This document shows positions 1-8,069 of a DNA stretch of 35,542 nt, one piece after another. Both the position numbers and the translations under genes were made by a program. This stretch comes from a virus. The notes under the pieces are model-generated. The model saw only the letters and a program-made list of their open reading frames with translations, was not told where the DNA came from and searched no databases. The stretch lies in the IMG/VR virus record IMGVR_UViG_3300023176_006325, positions 1 to 35,542 of that record. One strand, 5' to 3'. Position 1 is the stretch's first letter. Every line of letters begins with the position of its first letter.

Positions 1-900
1 AAAAAATTTAGCACCCGAAGAAATTGCTAAATCTTCCAACACATTCCTTCTTTCCTCTCCGTAGTTTGGAGCCTTTATCAAACAGATCTTAATGTTTCCT
101 TGCGTTTGGTTCAACATACATGCACCCAACGCTTCTCCTTCAAAGTCTTCGGCAATCATAACCAAGGGTCTGTTTGCTCTTGCAGCAATCTCTAAAACAC
201 CCATGATTTCGTCCAAACTTGATATTTTTTTATCTGTAACCAACAAAAAAGGATTGTCTAGTTTAGCAACTCCTCTTTTTTCATCTGTCACAAAAGCCTG
301 ATTGAACAATCCAGAACGGAACGAGAAGCCTTCTACAACATCAAGTTTAGTTACCTTAGAATGTGACTCATCGATGGTGATTGCTCCATCTTGACCTGCG
401 CTTTCAACAGCCTCCCGAATGATTCTAGAGGCGATTCTATCTCCATTGGATGAGATATATGCAATGCTCTCTATATCGTTCGCAGAATCGACGTGAGAAG
501 AGATTTTTTCAACCTCTTCGAGTGCTTTTTTCAGTGCGTCTTCAAATTGTTTTTTAAGAACAAAAGGGTGAACCCCTGTTGCCAAGTATTTTTGTGATTT
601 TTTGAAAATCGCATTTGCAATAATTGTAGAAGTAGTTGTCCCATCTCCGGCCTCGACGTTTGTTTGAACTGAAGATTGTTTGATAACGTCAATTGCAAGT
701 TGTTCAAATGGATTGTCAGACTTTACAAACTGTGCAACTGTGACGCCATCTTTTGTAATAATTGGTCTCTTTCCCTTCTCTCCAATAAGCACTGTGTGTC
801 CTCTTGGTCCAAGAGTTGATCCGACATTTTCAGATAGAAGTTCCGAACCTTGCAGCAATTCTTTGTACAATTCCGATTTGTTTTTATAACGTACTGTCAT
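1..900 (-). CDS. groEL: GroEL-type chaperonin (HSP60), N-terminal 300 residues, runs off the window
   Basis: An open frame starts at ATG 900 and is still open at base 1, so only the N-terminal 300 residues are visible; E. coli GroEL has 548. Family landmarks appear in order: STLGPRG (28-34), ITKDGVTVA (48-56), the nucleotide-binding loop AGDGTTTSTI (84-93) with the ATP-hydrolysis Asp86, the equatorial-intermediate stretch DGAITIDES (171-179), and an apical domain with IAEDFEGEAL (249-258) and KAPNYGERRK (276-285). The start has a good Shine-Dalgarno, GAGAGGAAAAA, just upstream. The gene follows the ClpP-like gene by 19 bases. It should form a folding chamber, probably for virion or replication proteins. 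A GroES-like partner lies at 10651-10920. Assignment is very secure; whether the C-terminal half is intact cannot be seen. Confidence 0.95.
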   Translation of the reverse strand, partial: MTVRYKNKSELYKELLQGSELLSENVGSTLGPRGHTVLIGEKGKRPIITKDGVTVAQFVKSDNPFEQLAIDVIKQSSVQTNVEAGDGTTTSTIIANAIFKKSQKYLATGVHPFVLKKQFEDALKKALEEVEKISSHVDSANDIESIAYISSNGDRIASRIIREAVESAGQDGAITIDESHSKVTKLDVVEGFSFRSGLFNQAFVTDEKRGVAKLDNPFLLVTDKKISSLDEIMGVLEIAARANRPLVMIAEDFEGEALGACMLNQTQGNIKICLIKAPNYGEERRNVLEDLAISSGAKFF

Positions 901-919
901 TTTTTCCTCTCATTTTTTT

Positions 920-1639
920 TTAGAATAAACGATCTGCAATTCCAAACTCAATTGCTTTTTCAGAATCAAAATAATAATTTTTATCTTTTTTAATATATTT
1001 TCTTGCTTGTCTTTTAGTCATATTCGTATTTTCGACCAATATTTTTTCATACAAATCGCTCATCACTTTGGTTTCTTTATGTTCGATAGAAACATCATCG
1101 ACTGTTCCAAAAGACTGAAACATCACTGGATGCAACATCAATCTGCAATGTGGACCTAACAGTCTAAGACCTTTGGTTCCTGCACACAAAAGAGCCACCC
1201 CAGCAGATTGCACTTTGCCCAAACCAACAACCGAAATGTCACAATATTGCTTCAACTTTTGCATACAATCATAAATTGAGAACATGTCGTGGACTGAACC
1301 TCCAAAAGTGGAAAGAATCAAGTGAACTACTGGCTTTTCATACTCTTCTTCTTCTTCTACTTCCTCTTCTTCTTCCCTGTCATTCCACTCTTCCCACATT
1401 TGCCTGCAATACTCTTTAATAGAATACAATTCGTTGATTGTGTTCTCAGCTTTTTCTTCGTCTAAATCGCCATACAATGTAATTAAAAATAATTTTTCAT
1501 CTTGAATGAATTCATAATTTGCAGGCTCTTCATTTTGTTCTTTTTCTAATTCAATATTCTCACCACACAAAATGTGATTTTTTGGTTGATTCCATCGCTT
1601 ACTCTTTATCATTTTTTTTCCTTTTTTTTGCTTAGACAT
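920..1639 (-). CDS. clpP: ClpP-like serine protease
   Basis: 239 residues of the ClpP/crotonase fold. The oxyanion glycines are in STFGGSVHDMF (110-120). The nucleophile Ser145 sits in GKVQSAGVALL and His170 in RLMLHP. The C-terminal KAIEFGIADRL matches the ClpP ending EAxEYGLxD. The third catalytic residue is probably Asp219, but the local alignment is loose. Compared with bacterial ClpP (about 195-205 residues) it has a basic N-terminal extension and a Glu-rich insertion at 88-101. It lies immediately upstream of groEL. Phage ClpP-like enzymes can be head-maturation proteases or replace or modify host ClpP. The replication and folding context, with no capsid genes nearby, leans toward a ClpP-type role, but the sequence cannot settle this. 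Confidence 0.85.
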   Translation of the reverse strand: MSKQKKGKKMIKSKRWNQPKNHILCGENIELEKEQNEEPANYEFIQDEKLFLITLYGDLDEEKAENTINELYSIKEYCRQMWEEWNDREEEEEVEEEEEYEKPVVHLILSTFGGSVHDMFSIYDCMQKLKQYCDISVVGLGKVQSAGVALLCAGTKGLRLLGPHCRLMLHPVMFQSFGTVDDVSIEHKETKVMSDLYEKILVENTNMTKRQARKYIKKDKNYYFDSEKAIEFGIADRLF

Positions 1640-1730
1640 TACATCTTCTAACTGTTTTTTGTTTCTTGGATAAATTAAAGGTTTTTTTCTCTAATTCTTT
1701 TTTTATTAATTCGTTGATTGTTTCGTTCAT
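1632..1730 (-). CDS. Possible 32-residue leader ORF overlapping clpP start
   Basis: ATG 1730 to TAA 1632 encodes a short, Lys/Glu-rich peptide (starts MNETINELIKKELEKK). Its stop codon lies inside the first codons of the ClpP-like gene (ATGTCTAA), a geometry that would allow translational coupling. It begins just after a rho-independent terminator. The upstream Shine-Dalgarno is weak (AGGCAAAAG). No family is recognised. It could simply be the clpP leader, so I hold it loosely. Confidence 0.3.
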   Translation of the reverse strand: MNETINELIKKELEKKTFNLSKKQKTVRRCNV

Positions 1731-1746
1731 AATATCTTTTGCCTAT

Positions 1747-1778
1747 AAAAAAACCCATGTTAAAAGTTTAACATGGGT
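1747..1778 (-). terminator. Rho-independent terminator after the acidic repeat gene
   Basis: A perfect 12-base inverted repeat (ACCCATGTTAAA at 1753-1764 with TTTAACATGGGT at 1767-1778) is followed on the minus strand by a run of seven T. It ends transcription from the gene at 1814-2437 and separates it from clpP-groEL, which therefore need their own promoter or read-through. Confidence 0.85.
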
Positions 1779-1813
1779 CTATGAGTATAGCATTATTTAT
1801 ACTACATCTCTAA

Positions 1814-2437
1814 TTACTTAACATAGTTTTTCAAAACTTTAGTAAGACGCCTCGACAGTCTATCCGGGTTAATAGACCGTTTACGCTCTTCTTTGACCAA
1901 ATTACGAATAAAACTTTCTGCCAATTCTTCTGCAATTTCTTCATCTACGCTAGAGCATGATTTTTCATTGATTCCTTTAGAACCATAACCTTCCATTGCA
2001 GCACTTGTACTCATTTCTTGCAACTCTTGCATGTCATTTGGAGATTCGTCTGCCATATCTTGCAATTGTTGCAGAATATTGATAACATCACCAATGGATT
2101 CTGCTTCTTTGCCAGAAATTTCAACCTCACCACCAGTCGCTTCAGTGTCCATGTCATCCATATCCGGCATATCAGTGTCCATGTCATCCATATCCGGCAT
2201 ATCAGTGTCCATGTCATCCATATCCGGCATATCAGCGTCCATGTCGGGCATATCAGCGTCCATGTCGGGCATATCAACATCCATGTCTTTTTCCAAATCT
2301 TTGTCAACCTCATCTTGTTCAAAAATTTTATTATGAACAAAGTTTTCTACTAACAACGGATTCAACTTAGCAATTTTGCCCCACCTTCGGTAAGTTTTTT
2401 CATTGAGAAGGGCTTTGTTTCGCGAATTCTTTTTCAT
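1814..2437 (-). CDS. Acidic Asp/Met-repeat protein, function unknown
   Basis: 207 residues in three parts. A basic N-terminus (about 1-45) contains KTYRRWGKIAKLNPLLVENFV. The middle (about 50-100) is built of MPDMDxDMPDMDDMDT repeats, extremely Asp-rich. The C-terminal part (about 105-207) is helical, with ISGKEAESIGDVINILQQL and a basic end (KRSINPDRLSRRLTKVLKNYV). No family is recognised with confidence. Acidic low-complexity centres occur in phage scaffold or prohead-core proteins, and also in proteins that mimic DNA or bind metal. The N-terminal 'RxxKLA' style resembles small core or head proteins of T4-like marine phages, which is inference only. The gene has a Shine-Dalgarno AAGGAG and ends before a strong terminator, so it is the last gene of its unit. 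Confidence 0.7.
   Translation of the reverse strand: MKKNSRNKALLNEKTYRRWGKIAKLNPLLVENFVHNKIFEQDEVDKDLEKDMDVDMPDMDADMPDMDADMPDMDDMDTDMPDMDDMDTDMPDMDDMDTEATGGEVEISGKEAESIGDVINILQQLQDMADESPNDMQELQEMSTSAAMEGYGSKGINEKSCSSVDEEIAEELAESFIRNLVKEERKRSINPDRLSRRLTKVLKNYVK
2145..2276. repeat. In-gene tandem repeat: three 30-bp units then two 21-bp units
   Basis: Three identical 30-bp units (2145-2174, 2175-2204, 2205-2234) are followed by two identical 21-bp units (2235-2255, 2256-2276) that are a shortened version of the same motif. They lie in frame in the acidic repeat protein and add 10 or 7 residues each. The lack of differences between copies implies recent expansion by slippage or unequal recombination. 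Confidence 0.95.
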
Positions 2438-2494
2438 TTTTTTATTTTACTCCTTAAAATTTGCAAATTTTTGAGTAAATAGACGATAAATGTT

Positions 2495-2749
2495 TTATAT
2501 TCTCTCTTTTATTTTTATAAAAGCTTTTTTTTCTATTTTTCTTACTGACTCAATGCTGATGCCCAACCTGTCTGAAACTTCCTTTAGTGTCATGCCTTTG
2601 AAATTATTATTTTGAATAGAAATTAACGAGCAATTTAAGTCTTTAGGGAAGTCAATCCAGTGTCTACATTTTTTTTCAACACAAGTGTTATTTTTTTTTA
2701 TACATTTTTTAACGCACTCCATTTCTTTACCACTCTTCTTCTGTGTCAT
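2495..2749 (-). CDS. Sigma-70 region 4-like DNA-binding protein with N-terminal Cys cluster
   Basis: 84 residues. The C-terminal part (about 52-84) reads MTLKEVSDRLGISIESVRK then IEKKA, almost the textbook helix-turn-helix of sigma region 4 (E. coli RpoD: [27 protein letters not shown]), which contacts the -35 element. The N-terminal third has four Cys (CVKKC, then C and KKCRHWI) that could bind zinc. A stand-alone region 4 cannot act as a full sigma factor, but could alter host polymerase promoter choice or act as a transcription activator. Its start overlaps the end of the upstream gene by 23 bases, so the two are probably translationally coupled and may work together. Confidence 0.75.
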   Translation of the reverse strand: MTQKKSGKEMECVKKCIKKNNTCVEKKCRHWIDFPKDLNCSLISIQNNNFKGMTLKEVSDRLGISIESVRKIEKKAFIKIKERI

Positions 2750-3104
2750 TTTCCATTTCTAAAATGGAATAAATTTCGTTTATTTCTTCTTCATGTAATG
2801 TTTCTCCACTGTAAAGACGAAGTAATTCTGAGGTTGTTTCTATCTCTTTTTTAATTTGTTTTGTAACTTTGCCGACTCTATTTTGATTTTGACTTTTATG
2901 TTTATTCAACCACTTCCAAAAATCTTCGTCCTTTTCGTTACATGCGGTTATTACTGACCTAAAGAAATCGCCAAGTTTTATTTGATAGTTATAAAGAAAC
3001 AAAATAAACTGAGCGAACCTTATGTCCGTATCGAAGAATTGAATTTTCTTTAATTGTTTGTCTTTAAACCTGTCTTTCAATTTTTCAGAAAAATTTTCAG
3101 ACAT
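2727..3104 (-). CDS. Conserved-looking phage protein, possible transcription partner of the sigma-4-like protein
   Basis: I start this gene at ATG 3104 (MSENFSEKL, 125 residues). A longer frame back to 3194 would overlap the dUTPase gene by 76 bases and code for an implausible run of four Trp. The body is helical: FFDTDIRFAQFILFLYNYQI near the start, then a basic central part (KSQNQNRVGKVTKQIKKEIE) and an acidic C-terminus (EEEINEIYSILEMEND). I recall similar small proteins next to sigma-4-like genes in other phages, but I cannot name a family. Its overlap with the sigma-4-like gene suggests a joint role in transcription, which is inference. Confidence 0.65.
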   Translation of the reverse strand: MSENFSEKLKDRFKDKQLKKIQFFDTDIRFAQFILFLYNYQIKLGDFFRSVITACNEKDEDFWKWLNKHKSQNQNRVGKVTKQIKKEIETTSELLRLYSGETLHEEEINEIYSILEMENDTEEEW

Positions 3105-3118
3105 TTTTTGTTTATCAT

Positions 3119-3568
3119 TCACTTGCCAGAACTTCCAAAGCCACCACCACCACGCTCTGTGGCAGAGAATTCTTGATAATCGACCTCCAACCAAGTTGGA
3201 ACTTCAACTTTTACATAAACAAGTTGTGCAATTCTATCTCCAACATTCACAGTATACGGCTGAAGCGATGTGTTATACAAGATAACTCCAACTGGACCTG
3301 TGTAGCCTTGGTCAATTGTTCCAGGAGTGTTGAGGACAGTAATTCCATGCTTCAGTGCAAGTCCACTTCTGGGTCTGACTTGCGCTTCGTATAATTTGTC
3401 ACCTGAACTCAGCATTTGAATTCTTACCCCGGTAGAAATAAGTTTGCTTTGATTAGGCATTAACAAAACTTCTTCTGCTGCATACAAGTCGTGACCTGAA
3501 GATAGATTGTCGGCTCTTGTCGGCTTTTTTGCTTCTTCTGTCTCAAGGTGATATTTTACTGTTAACAT
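3119..3568 (-). CDS. dut: dUTP diphosphatase (trimeric dUTPase)
   Basis: 149 residues, the usual size. All five trimeric dUTPase motifs are present: motif 1 SGHDLYAAE, motif 2 VRPRSGLALKHGI, motif 3 GTIDQGYTGPVGVILYNTS with the catalytic Asp and uracil-contacting Tyr, motif 4 GDRIAQLVYV, and motif 5 ERGGGGFGSSGK, the glycine-rich phosphate-binding tail. It hydrolyses dUTP to dUMP and pyrophosphate, keeping uracil out of DNA and supplying dUMP for the ThyX encoded at 9869-10648. It sits in a run of closely spaced small genes. Confidence 0.97.
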   Translation of the reverse strand: MLTVKYHLETEEAKKPTRADNLSSGHDLYAAEEVLLMPNQSKLISTGVRIQMLSSGDKLYEAQVRPRSGLALKHGITVLNTPGTIDQGYTGPVGVILYNTSLQPYTVNVGDRIAQLVYVKVEVPTWLEVDYQEFSATERGGGGFGSSGK

Positions 3569-3570
3569 GT

Positions 3571-3855
3571 TTACCCCTCTTCTACTTCAGAGTTTTCTTC
3601 TAATTGTTTTACGATTTCTTTTTCTAATTCTCTGAATGGGTCTTCAAAATGTTCAGAAAAAATAGTATTAAGAGTGTCCAAATAGCCTTCATATTCGTTT
3701 ATTTTTTTAACTTTTGTTTCAATTTCTTCAAGAATATCAGAGTGTTCTCCCACGCCAACTGGCGTGTTAATGTAAGTGGACAATTCGGCTTGATTTTTCA
3801 AAATCTCACCGTGAAATTTATGCCATAAGGCATGATAGTAAGTTTTTTGTGACAT
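3571..3855 (-). CDS. Hypothetical protein, 94 residues
   Basis: Starts MSQKTYYHALWHKFHGEIL and is rich in Glu, Lys and Ile with long predicted helices (IEEIETKVKKINEYEGYL-like heptads) and an acidic end (LEENSEVEEG). No motif or family is recognised. The ATG is preceded by AAAGGAGTAAAAA, a good ribosome site, and the stop lies 2 bases before the dUTPase start, so the two are likely co-translated. Probably cytoplasmic. Confidence 0.65.
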   Translation of the reverse strand: MSQKTYYHALWHKFHGEILKNQAELSTYINTPVGVGEHSDILEEIETKVKKINEYEGYLDTLNTIFSEHFEDPFRELEKEIVKQLEENSEVEEG

Positions 3856-3868
3856 TTTTTTTACTCCT

Positions 3869-4189
3869 TTATAAAATAATAGTAATCACAAGCAAGAGGA
3901 ACAAGGCAAACACAGACATACAAAAATAAAATCTTACTTCCTGCGCCAACTTGCCGATGGCAGCAAGAGCAATACACATCTCGTAGTCATAATCTTTCAA
4001 TTGTTCTTCTTTTTTTTTTATAATATTTTTTAAGATATTGTTCTCTTCATTTAAGTTTTTTATTTTTTTGTAATATTTTTCTTCACTTTCTCTCATTGTA
4101 TCATCTAAAATTACACCTTTCAGGTGTTGAGATTTAAATTCTGAGTATTGATTTTTGACATCATTTTTTTTATTAATTTGCGAAGACAT
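3869..4189 (-). CDS. Coiled-coil protein with C-terminal membrane anchor
   Basis: 106 residues. A charged Lys/Glu/Asn-rich helical segment (about 25-75) has coiled-coil character, and the last 20 or so residues are a single hydrophobic helix (FYFCMSVFALFLLLVITIIL) ending at the stop. This is the layout of a tail-anchored protein with its N-terminus in the cytoplasm. No signal peptide or enzyme motif is seen. It has a Shine-Dalgarno AAAGG and lies 180 bases downstream of a near-consensus promoter (4376-4404), so it is probably the first substantial gene of that transcript. Small tail-anchored phage proteins can modify host membranes or take part in lysis control; nothing here decides. Confidence 0.65.
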   Translation of the reverse strand: MSSQINKKNDVKNQYSEFKSQHLKGVILDDTMRESEEKYYKKIKNLNEENNILKNIIKKKEEQLKDYDYEMCIALAAIGKLAQEVRFYFCMSVFALFLLLVITIIL

Positions 4190-4204
4190 TTTGCAACCTT
4201 TCTT

Positions 4205-4375
4205 TCAAAAGTCTTTATTTTTAAAGAATTTAGTATAAAACAAGACATTGACAGACAAGAAAAGATAAATAAAATTCTGCAACTCGACTCCTTTTTGAAG
4301 AAAAATAATTAGTAGTAAAAATATTGCAGTAACACATAAAAATCTAATCATTAAAACCATCTCTTACTCTCTTCA
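4205..4375 (-). other. Leader region downstream of promoter; only very short frames
   Basis: About 170 bases between the promoter at 4376-4404 and the membrane-anchored protein gene. It has no convincing gene. The best candidates are frames of 16 codons (ATG 4360) and 35 codons (ATG 4337 to TAA 4230), the second coding for a hydrophobic Leu/Ile/Phe-rich peptide. A single-base change in the short T-run near 4322 would join the frames into a longer hydrophobic peptide, so a decayed or frameshifted small membrane gene is possible. Confidence 0.3.
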
Positions 4376-4404
4376 ATTATAACCATACTTTGTGATTTAG
4401 TCAA
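4376..4404 (-). promoter_or_regulatory. Sigma70-type promoter
   Basis: On the minus strand: TTGACT (4399-4404), 17-base spacer, TATAAT (4376-4381). It overlaps the last codons of dnaE and would start a transcript near 4369 that reads into the small genes, dut and the sigma-4-like gene. Confidence 0.75.
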
Positions 4405-7400
4405 GATAATTTATTGAACGTCTTAGATTTCTCATAGAAAAGCCCCACTTTTCCGAAAAATCAACTTTCGACATTATAGGTCTGTGTATTTCTACTGTAT
4501 CTCTATCGGAGACACCCCAGCATTTTATGACATTCGAAACACCATAGGAGTCAATAACATTCAACAAGAAGTAATCTTTCCCATTTTTTGTCTTTTTTTT
4601 ATTCAAACTTTTTACAATAAACCACACTACCCCATCTGGATTATTCAACCTTGATATTGCTGGGACATCTACTTTTTCCAATGATTCCAAAGTATCAGAA
4701 TTTATTACTAAATGAAAGGGGTAGCGACCCGTAATTTCAAGAATGTTTTCTATTTTTTGTTTCTTTGTAAAAGGCTTCAATCCTCGATGTTCATTAATGT
4801 TTTTTTCTAATTCTTTAGAAGATTTAGGTTTGGGTTCAGTAATAGACAAATAAAAATGCTTGTCGTTTTCAAATCTGTCATCAATCAACTCGTCTAGCGC
4901 ACCAGAAAGTGCCAGTGCTGATATGACTTTTTTATTCAACCTTCTTTTATCTATTGAGTCTCCAAAAATCAACTCATCTATCGAGCCAAAGGGAGCGTTT
5001 AAGACGATTTCTTCGATAGCCCCACCTCCTAGTCCTTTCAGAGAAGAAAGGGGTTGAGAAATCGTCTTATTTGGCATTATTTTCCAATTTTCACATGAAT
5101 TGTTTATAGAAGAAGAGACAAGTTTGTAACCTAAACTCCTTACACTGGAAATAGCTTCTTCCTTATTTTTTTCCGGCTCATTGTCTAAAAACGAACAACA
5201 CCACTCCTCCTCATAATAATGAGACAAGAAGGCATTTTGATAAGAGATAAAGAAGTACCCAATCGCATGTGATTTGCAAAAACCGTACTGAGCAAACGCC
5301 ACCATGTCATTGTAAAACTTCTCTGCATCTTCGTAGAACAAACCTTTCTCTTGCGCCCCAACAAAAAATTTATCTTTGTAGAAAGAAAGTTTGTCCAACT
5401 TGTCCTGAGACAATCCTTTTTTCGTTAACAAAGAGCGAAACTCATTTCCTTCGTCAAGGCTTACGTTGCCGAATTTGCTCATCAATTGAGCAACTTGTTC
5501 TTGATAAATTAAACACCCATACGTTTCCTCTAAAACTTCTTTCTCGATGGCGTGGACATACATTACTTCATCTGGATTGTTCTTGTTGAATTCTAATTTC
5601 TTCAAAACACCACCTTCAATCGGACCTGGACGATATGTTGACGTAACAATTGCTCCGTCACTAATGGATGTTGGTTTGATTGTCATACAGAATTTTTGCG
5701 CTCCTGCGTTTGTAAACTGAAATATTCCAACAAACTTCCCTTTATGAAAAACATTTTCATAAACATTATAATCATTATAATCTATTACGTCTGGACTTAA
5801 ATTTTCATTGTACCAACGTTGAACGTCTTGGAAAGTTGGGTTTGTATAGCCACACCTGTTGACCAAAATTCTCCGAATACACCCTTCCATTGTCGCCAAA
5901 GCATCCAGTCCTAAAATATCAAACTTCAAAAACCCCAAAGGCTCCAAGTGTCTGTTTGCTTGTCCTTCAGAAAAAGGAGTCTGCCAAAAAGACTTTTTGG
6001 TTTTTTTATCAATTTTTCTAATCAAAGGCATGTGCTTGTTTACATTTTCTCTAATCACAAGACCTGCTGCGTGAGTTCCAATAGAACGAACTTCCCCAAG
6101 CAAAGAAGGTACAATTTTTTCAACAAAAGGGTATGTCTGTAAAAAGTTTCTTAGTGTCGGAGAAAACTCAACATACTCATCCCATGTTGGAACGTACATT
6201 CCAGCACCCACATTATTTTTTTCTTTTGCTCTTGGAATTGCTTCTTCATCCATAACTCTGGTTACAGCATTTGTCTCAACAAAAGGTATTTCATGGAATT
6301 TGCAAACATCCTTCAGCAAAGATTTTACTTTCATTTTGTTGTAGTTTGAAATAGCAACTACATTGTTTTCTCCCCACTCTGACATTATTAGTTTCTTAAG
6401 TCTATCGTTGTCACTGAAATCTAAATCAATATCTGGGAAAGATGTTGAATATCTAGGCAGAAACCTAGAAAACAAAAGATTCCACTTTATCGGATCTATT
6501 TTAGTAATATTCAACAGATAGGCAACCAATGCTCCACCTACAGAACCACGCAATGTGCCAACGAACATTTCTTGCTTCGCTCTTTCTACAATTTTCTTTA
6601 CTAGCAAAAAATATTTAGAAAAATTCCTTCCAGATATGACTTTCAATTCCTCATCTAATCTATCCAAATAAATTTGGTCATTATCTTTGTTAATTTTTTC
6701 AAGAGATTTCAAGCACAAATCTCTCAGTTCTTTGTCTTCACTGGATGTTTCTAATGCAAAATCTGGCAAATAAACTTTAGTGTTTGGCTCCACATCTTCA
6801 ATTAAATTGTGCGCTATCCAATGTGTGTTTTCAATACTTTCTTTTATTTTATCGTCGTCATATTGGACACCGCAAATGTTTGCATACTTCTTGTAATCAG
6901 AAAACATTTGGTCTCCATTTTTTGGATATAGTTCGTAGCCAATCTCATTTACTGTCTTTGGGATGTCTTTTGTAATCCACTCCGGTTTTTTGTCTCTAGA
7001 TAACCAAGCCAACCTTTTCAAATACTCTCTCGCTTCCCACTTTTCAGGCGATGGATAGTGAGAATCGACAGTACTAATCAGTTTCATACCTTCTTCTTCG
7101 CAAATATCAATAATGCACTGGTTCAGCACATGTTGTTGCGGAATATTGTTCCACTGCAATTCTCCAAAATATCTCTCTGTACCAAAAATCTCTAAAAATT
7201 TGTGAATCCAAGGTCTCATAAGTTCCTTAAGTTCATATCGATTCAATTCTGGATTTTCCCACACAATTTTGGCGAAAACACCAGATATGCAAGTTGTCGT
7301 AGAGATAATCCCCTCAGAATATTTTCTCAACAAATCAAAATCAATTCTAGGTTTTCTGTAAAAATAATCTTTTTTAGGATTGTTACTCTCAGAAACCATT

Positions 7401-7840
7401 TCAAATAAATTATACAGACCAACTTTGTTTTGAGCCAACAGAAGGAAGTGTGAATTACCTCTAACACGTCCTGTTTTACCTCTGTCTTCTTCCTCGAAGA
7501 CAATTCCTGTTTGTATTTTTTCTAATTCTTTTTTTCTTTTCTTGTCTTCCTTCGCTTTTTCTAAATCTCTTCTCCATTCAGAGATTGAATCAATATAATA
7601 AGCCTCCATCCCAAAGATGGGCTTAAAGAATCTTCCTTCTTTATTCATTTGTTTTGCGTGGAAATACTGAAAGGGGAAAGATGTCATTGTGCCGTGATTT
7701 GTTAGAGCCAAAGCGTCCATTCCGTTTTGCCAAGCATATTCCATATGTTCTTTTGGTTCACCCAGCCCATCAAAAGGCGAACCTATTCCATCGTGTGCAT
7801 GTAAGCCAACAAACTTCAAATGGGATGTTTTTCTTTTCAT
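4397..7840 (-). CDS. dnaE: DNA polymerase III alpha subunit (family C, DnaE-type)
   Basis: 1147 residues, essentially the length of E. coli DnaE (1160). The N-terminal PHP domain is visible (FVGLHAHDGIGSPFDG, residues 10-24; TVDSHYPSPE, 257-266). The polymerase core has RGSVGGALVAYLLNITKIDP (431-450) followed by FPDIDLDFSD with catalytic Asp470 and Asp472, and the third Asp641 in LKFDILGLDAL. The helix-hairpin-helix region follows (SLKGLGGGAIEEIV), then a C-terminal OB-fold stretch. It extends primers 5'-3' as the main replicative polymerase. T4-like phages normally use a family B enzyme, so this is a replacement. No separate clamp or clamp-loader gene is visible in the window. Shine-Dalgarno TTGGAGAAG precedes the ATG. 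Confidence 0.97.
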   Translation of the reverse strand: MKRKTSHLKFVGLHAHDGIGSPFDGLGEPKEHMEYAWQNGMDALALTNHGTMTSFPFQYFHAKQMNKEGRFFKPIFGMEAYYIDSISEWRRDLEKAKEDKKRKKELEKIQTGIVFEEEDRGKTGRVRGNSHFLLLAQNKVGLYNLFEMVSESNNPKKDYFYRKPRIDFDLLRKYSEGIISTTTCISGVFAKIVWENPELNRYELKELMRPWIHKFLEIFGTERYFGELQWNNIPQQHVLNQCIIDICEEEGMKLISTVDSHYPSPEKWEAREYLKRLAWLSRDKKPEWITKDIPKTVNEIGYELYPKNGDQMFSDYKKYANICGVQYDDDKIKESIENTHWIAHNLIEDVEPNTKVYLPDFALETSSEDKELRDLCLKSLEKINKDNDQIYLDRLDEELKVISGRNFSKYFLLVKKIVERAKQEMFVGTLRGSVGGALVAYLLNITKIDPIKWNLLFSRFLPRYSTSFPDIDLDFSDNDRLKKLIMSEWGENNVVAISNYNKMKVKSLLKDVCKFHEIPFVETNAVTRVMDEEAIPRAKEKNNVGAGMYVPTWDEYVEFSPTLRNFLQTYPFVEKIVPSLLGEVRSIGTHAAGLVIRENVNKHMPLIRKIDKKTKKSFWQTPFSEGQANRHLEPLGFLKFDILGLDALATMEGCIRRILVNRCGYTNPTFQDVQRWYNENLSPDVIDYNDYNVYENVFHKGKFVGIFQFTNAGAQKFCMTIKPTSISDGAIVTSTYRPGPIEGGVLKKLEFNKNNPDEVMYVHAIEKEVLEETYGCLIYQEQVAQLMSKFGNVSLDEGNEFRSLLTKKGLSQDKLDKLSFYKDKFFVGAQEKGLFYEDAEKFYNDMVAFAQYGFCKSHAIGYFFISYQNAFLSHYYEEEWCCSFLDNEPEKNKEEAISSVRSLGYKLVSSSINNSCENWKIMPNKTISQPLSSLKGLGGGAIEEIVLNAPFGSIDELIFGDSIDKRRLNKKVISALALSGALDELIDDRFENDKHFYLSITEPKPKSSKELEKNINEHRGLKPFTKKQKIENILEITGRYPFHLVINSDTLESLEKVDVPAISRLNNPDGVVWFIVKSLNKKKTKNGKDYFLLNVIDSYGVSNVIKCWGVSDRDTVEIHRPIMSKVDFSEKWGFSMRNLRRSINYLD

Positions 7841-7868
7841 TATTCTTCTCCAAGTTAATATATTGTAT

Positions 7869-8069
7869 TCATCTGTCGTTTTTTCTGAACAGCATAAGTT
7901 CTTTCTCTGGTTCGTAGGAATTAGTATAACGCCTTATTATAACTTTACCATTTTTCACGAACATGTATCCAAAAGAACCTAACTCTATAGTCGGCATTAT
8001 CATATTACTTCCCGATATAAAACTAATATCCCCCCTTTGAGGCAATGTTTTTATTTTCTTGTATTTCAT
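7869..8069 (-). CDS. Hypothetical protein, 66 residues
   Basis: A small basic protein that looks beta-rich (MKYKKIKTLPQRGDISFISG, then IELGSFGYMFVKNGKVIIRR). No family recognised. Its ATG overlaps the stop of the upstream gene (ATGA at 8066-8069), which implies translational coupling, and it lies 28 bases before dnaE. It may be a small accessory of the nucleotide or replication genes; this is only positional inference. Confidence 0.6.
   Translation of the reverse strand: MKYKKIKTLPQRGDISFISGSNMIMPTIELGSFGYMFVKNGKVIIRRYTNSYEPEKELMLFRKNDR

Noticed and set aside
1794-1801. TATAAATA on the minus strand, identical to a T4 late promoter core
   Set aside because: A strong terminator begins about 16 bases downstream (1778-1747), so a transcript starting here would stop at once. 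The octamer is also expected by chance in such AT-rich DNA and appears inside other genes.
2145-2276. Regular repeats that could suggest a CRISPR array
   Set aside because: Units are directly adjacent with no unique spacers and encode in-frame protein repeats. The same applies to 23754-23954.
2011-2353. Alternative frames of 100-110 codons on both strands over the acidic repeat gene
   Set aside because: They exist only because the repeat has a length divisible by three and lacks stops in all frames; they have no ribosome sites and odd composition.
3105-3194. Upstream start for the gene at 2727-3104
   Set aside because: It would overlap the dUTPase motif 5 coding region and encode a Trp-rich run unlike the rest; ATG 3104 just after the dUTPase stop is more natural.
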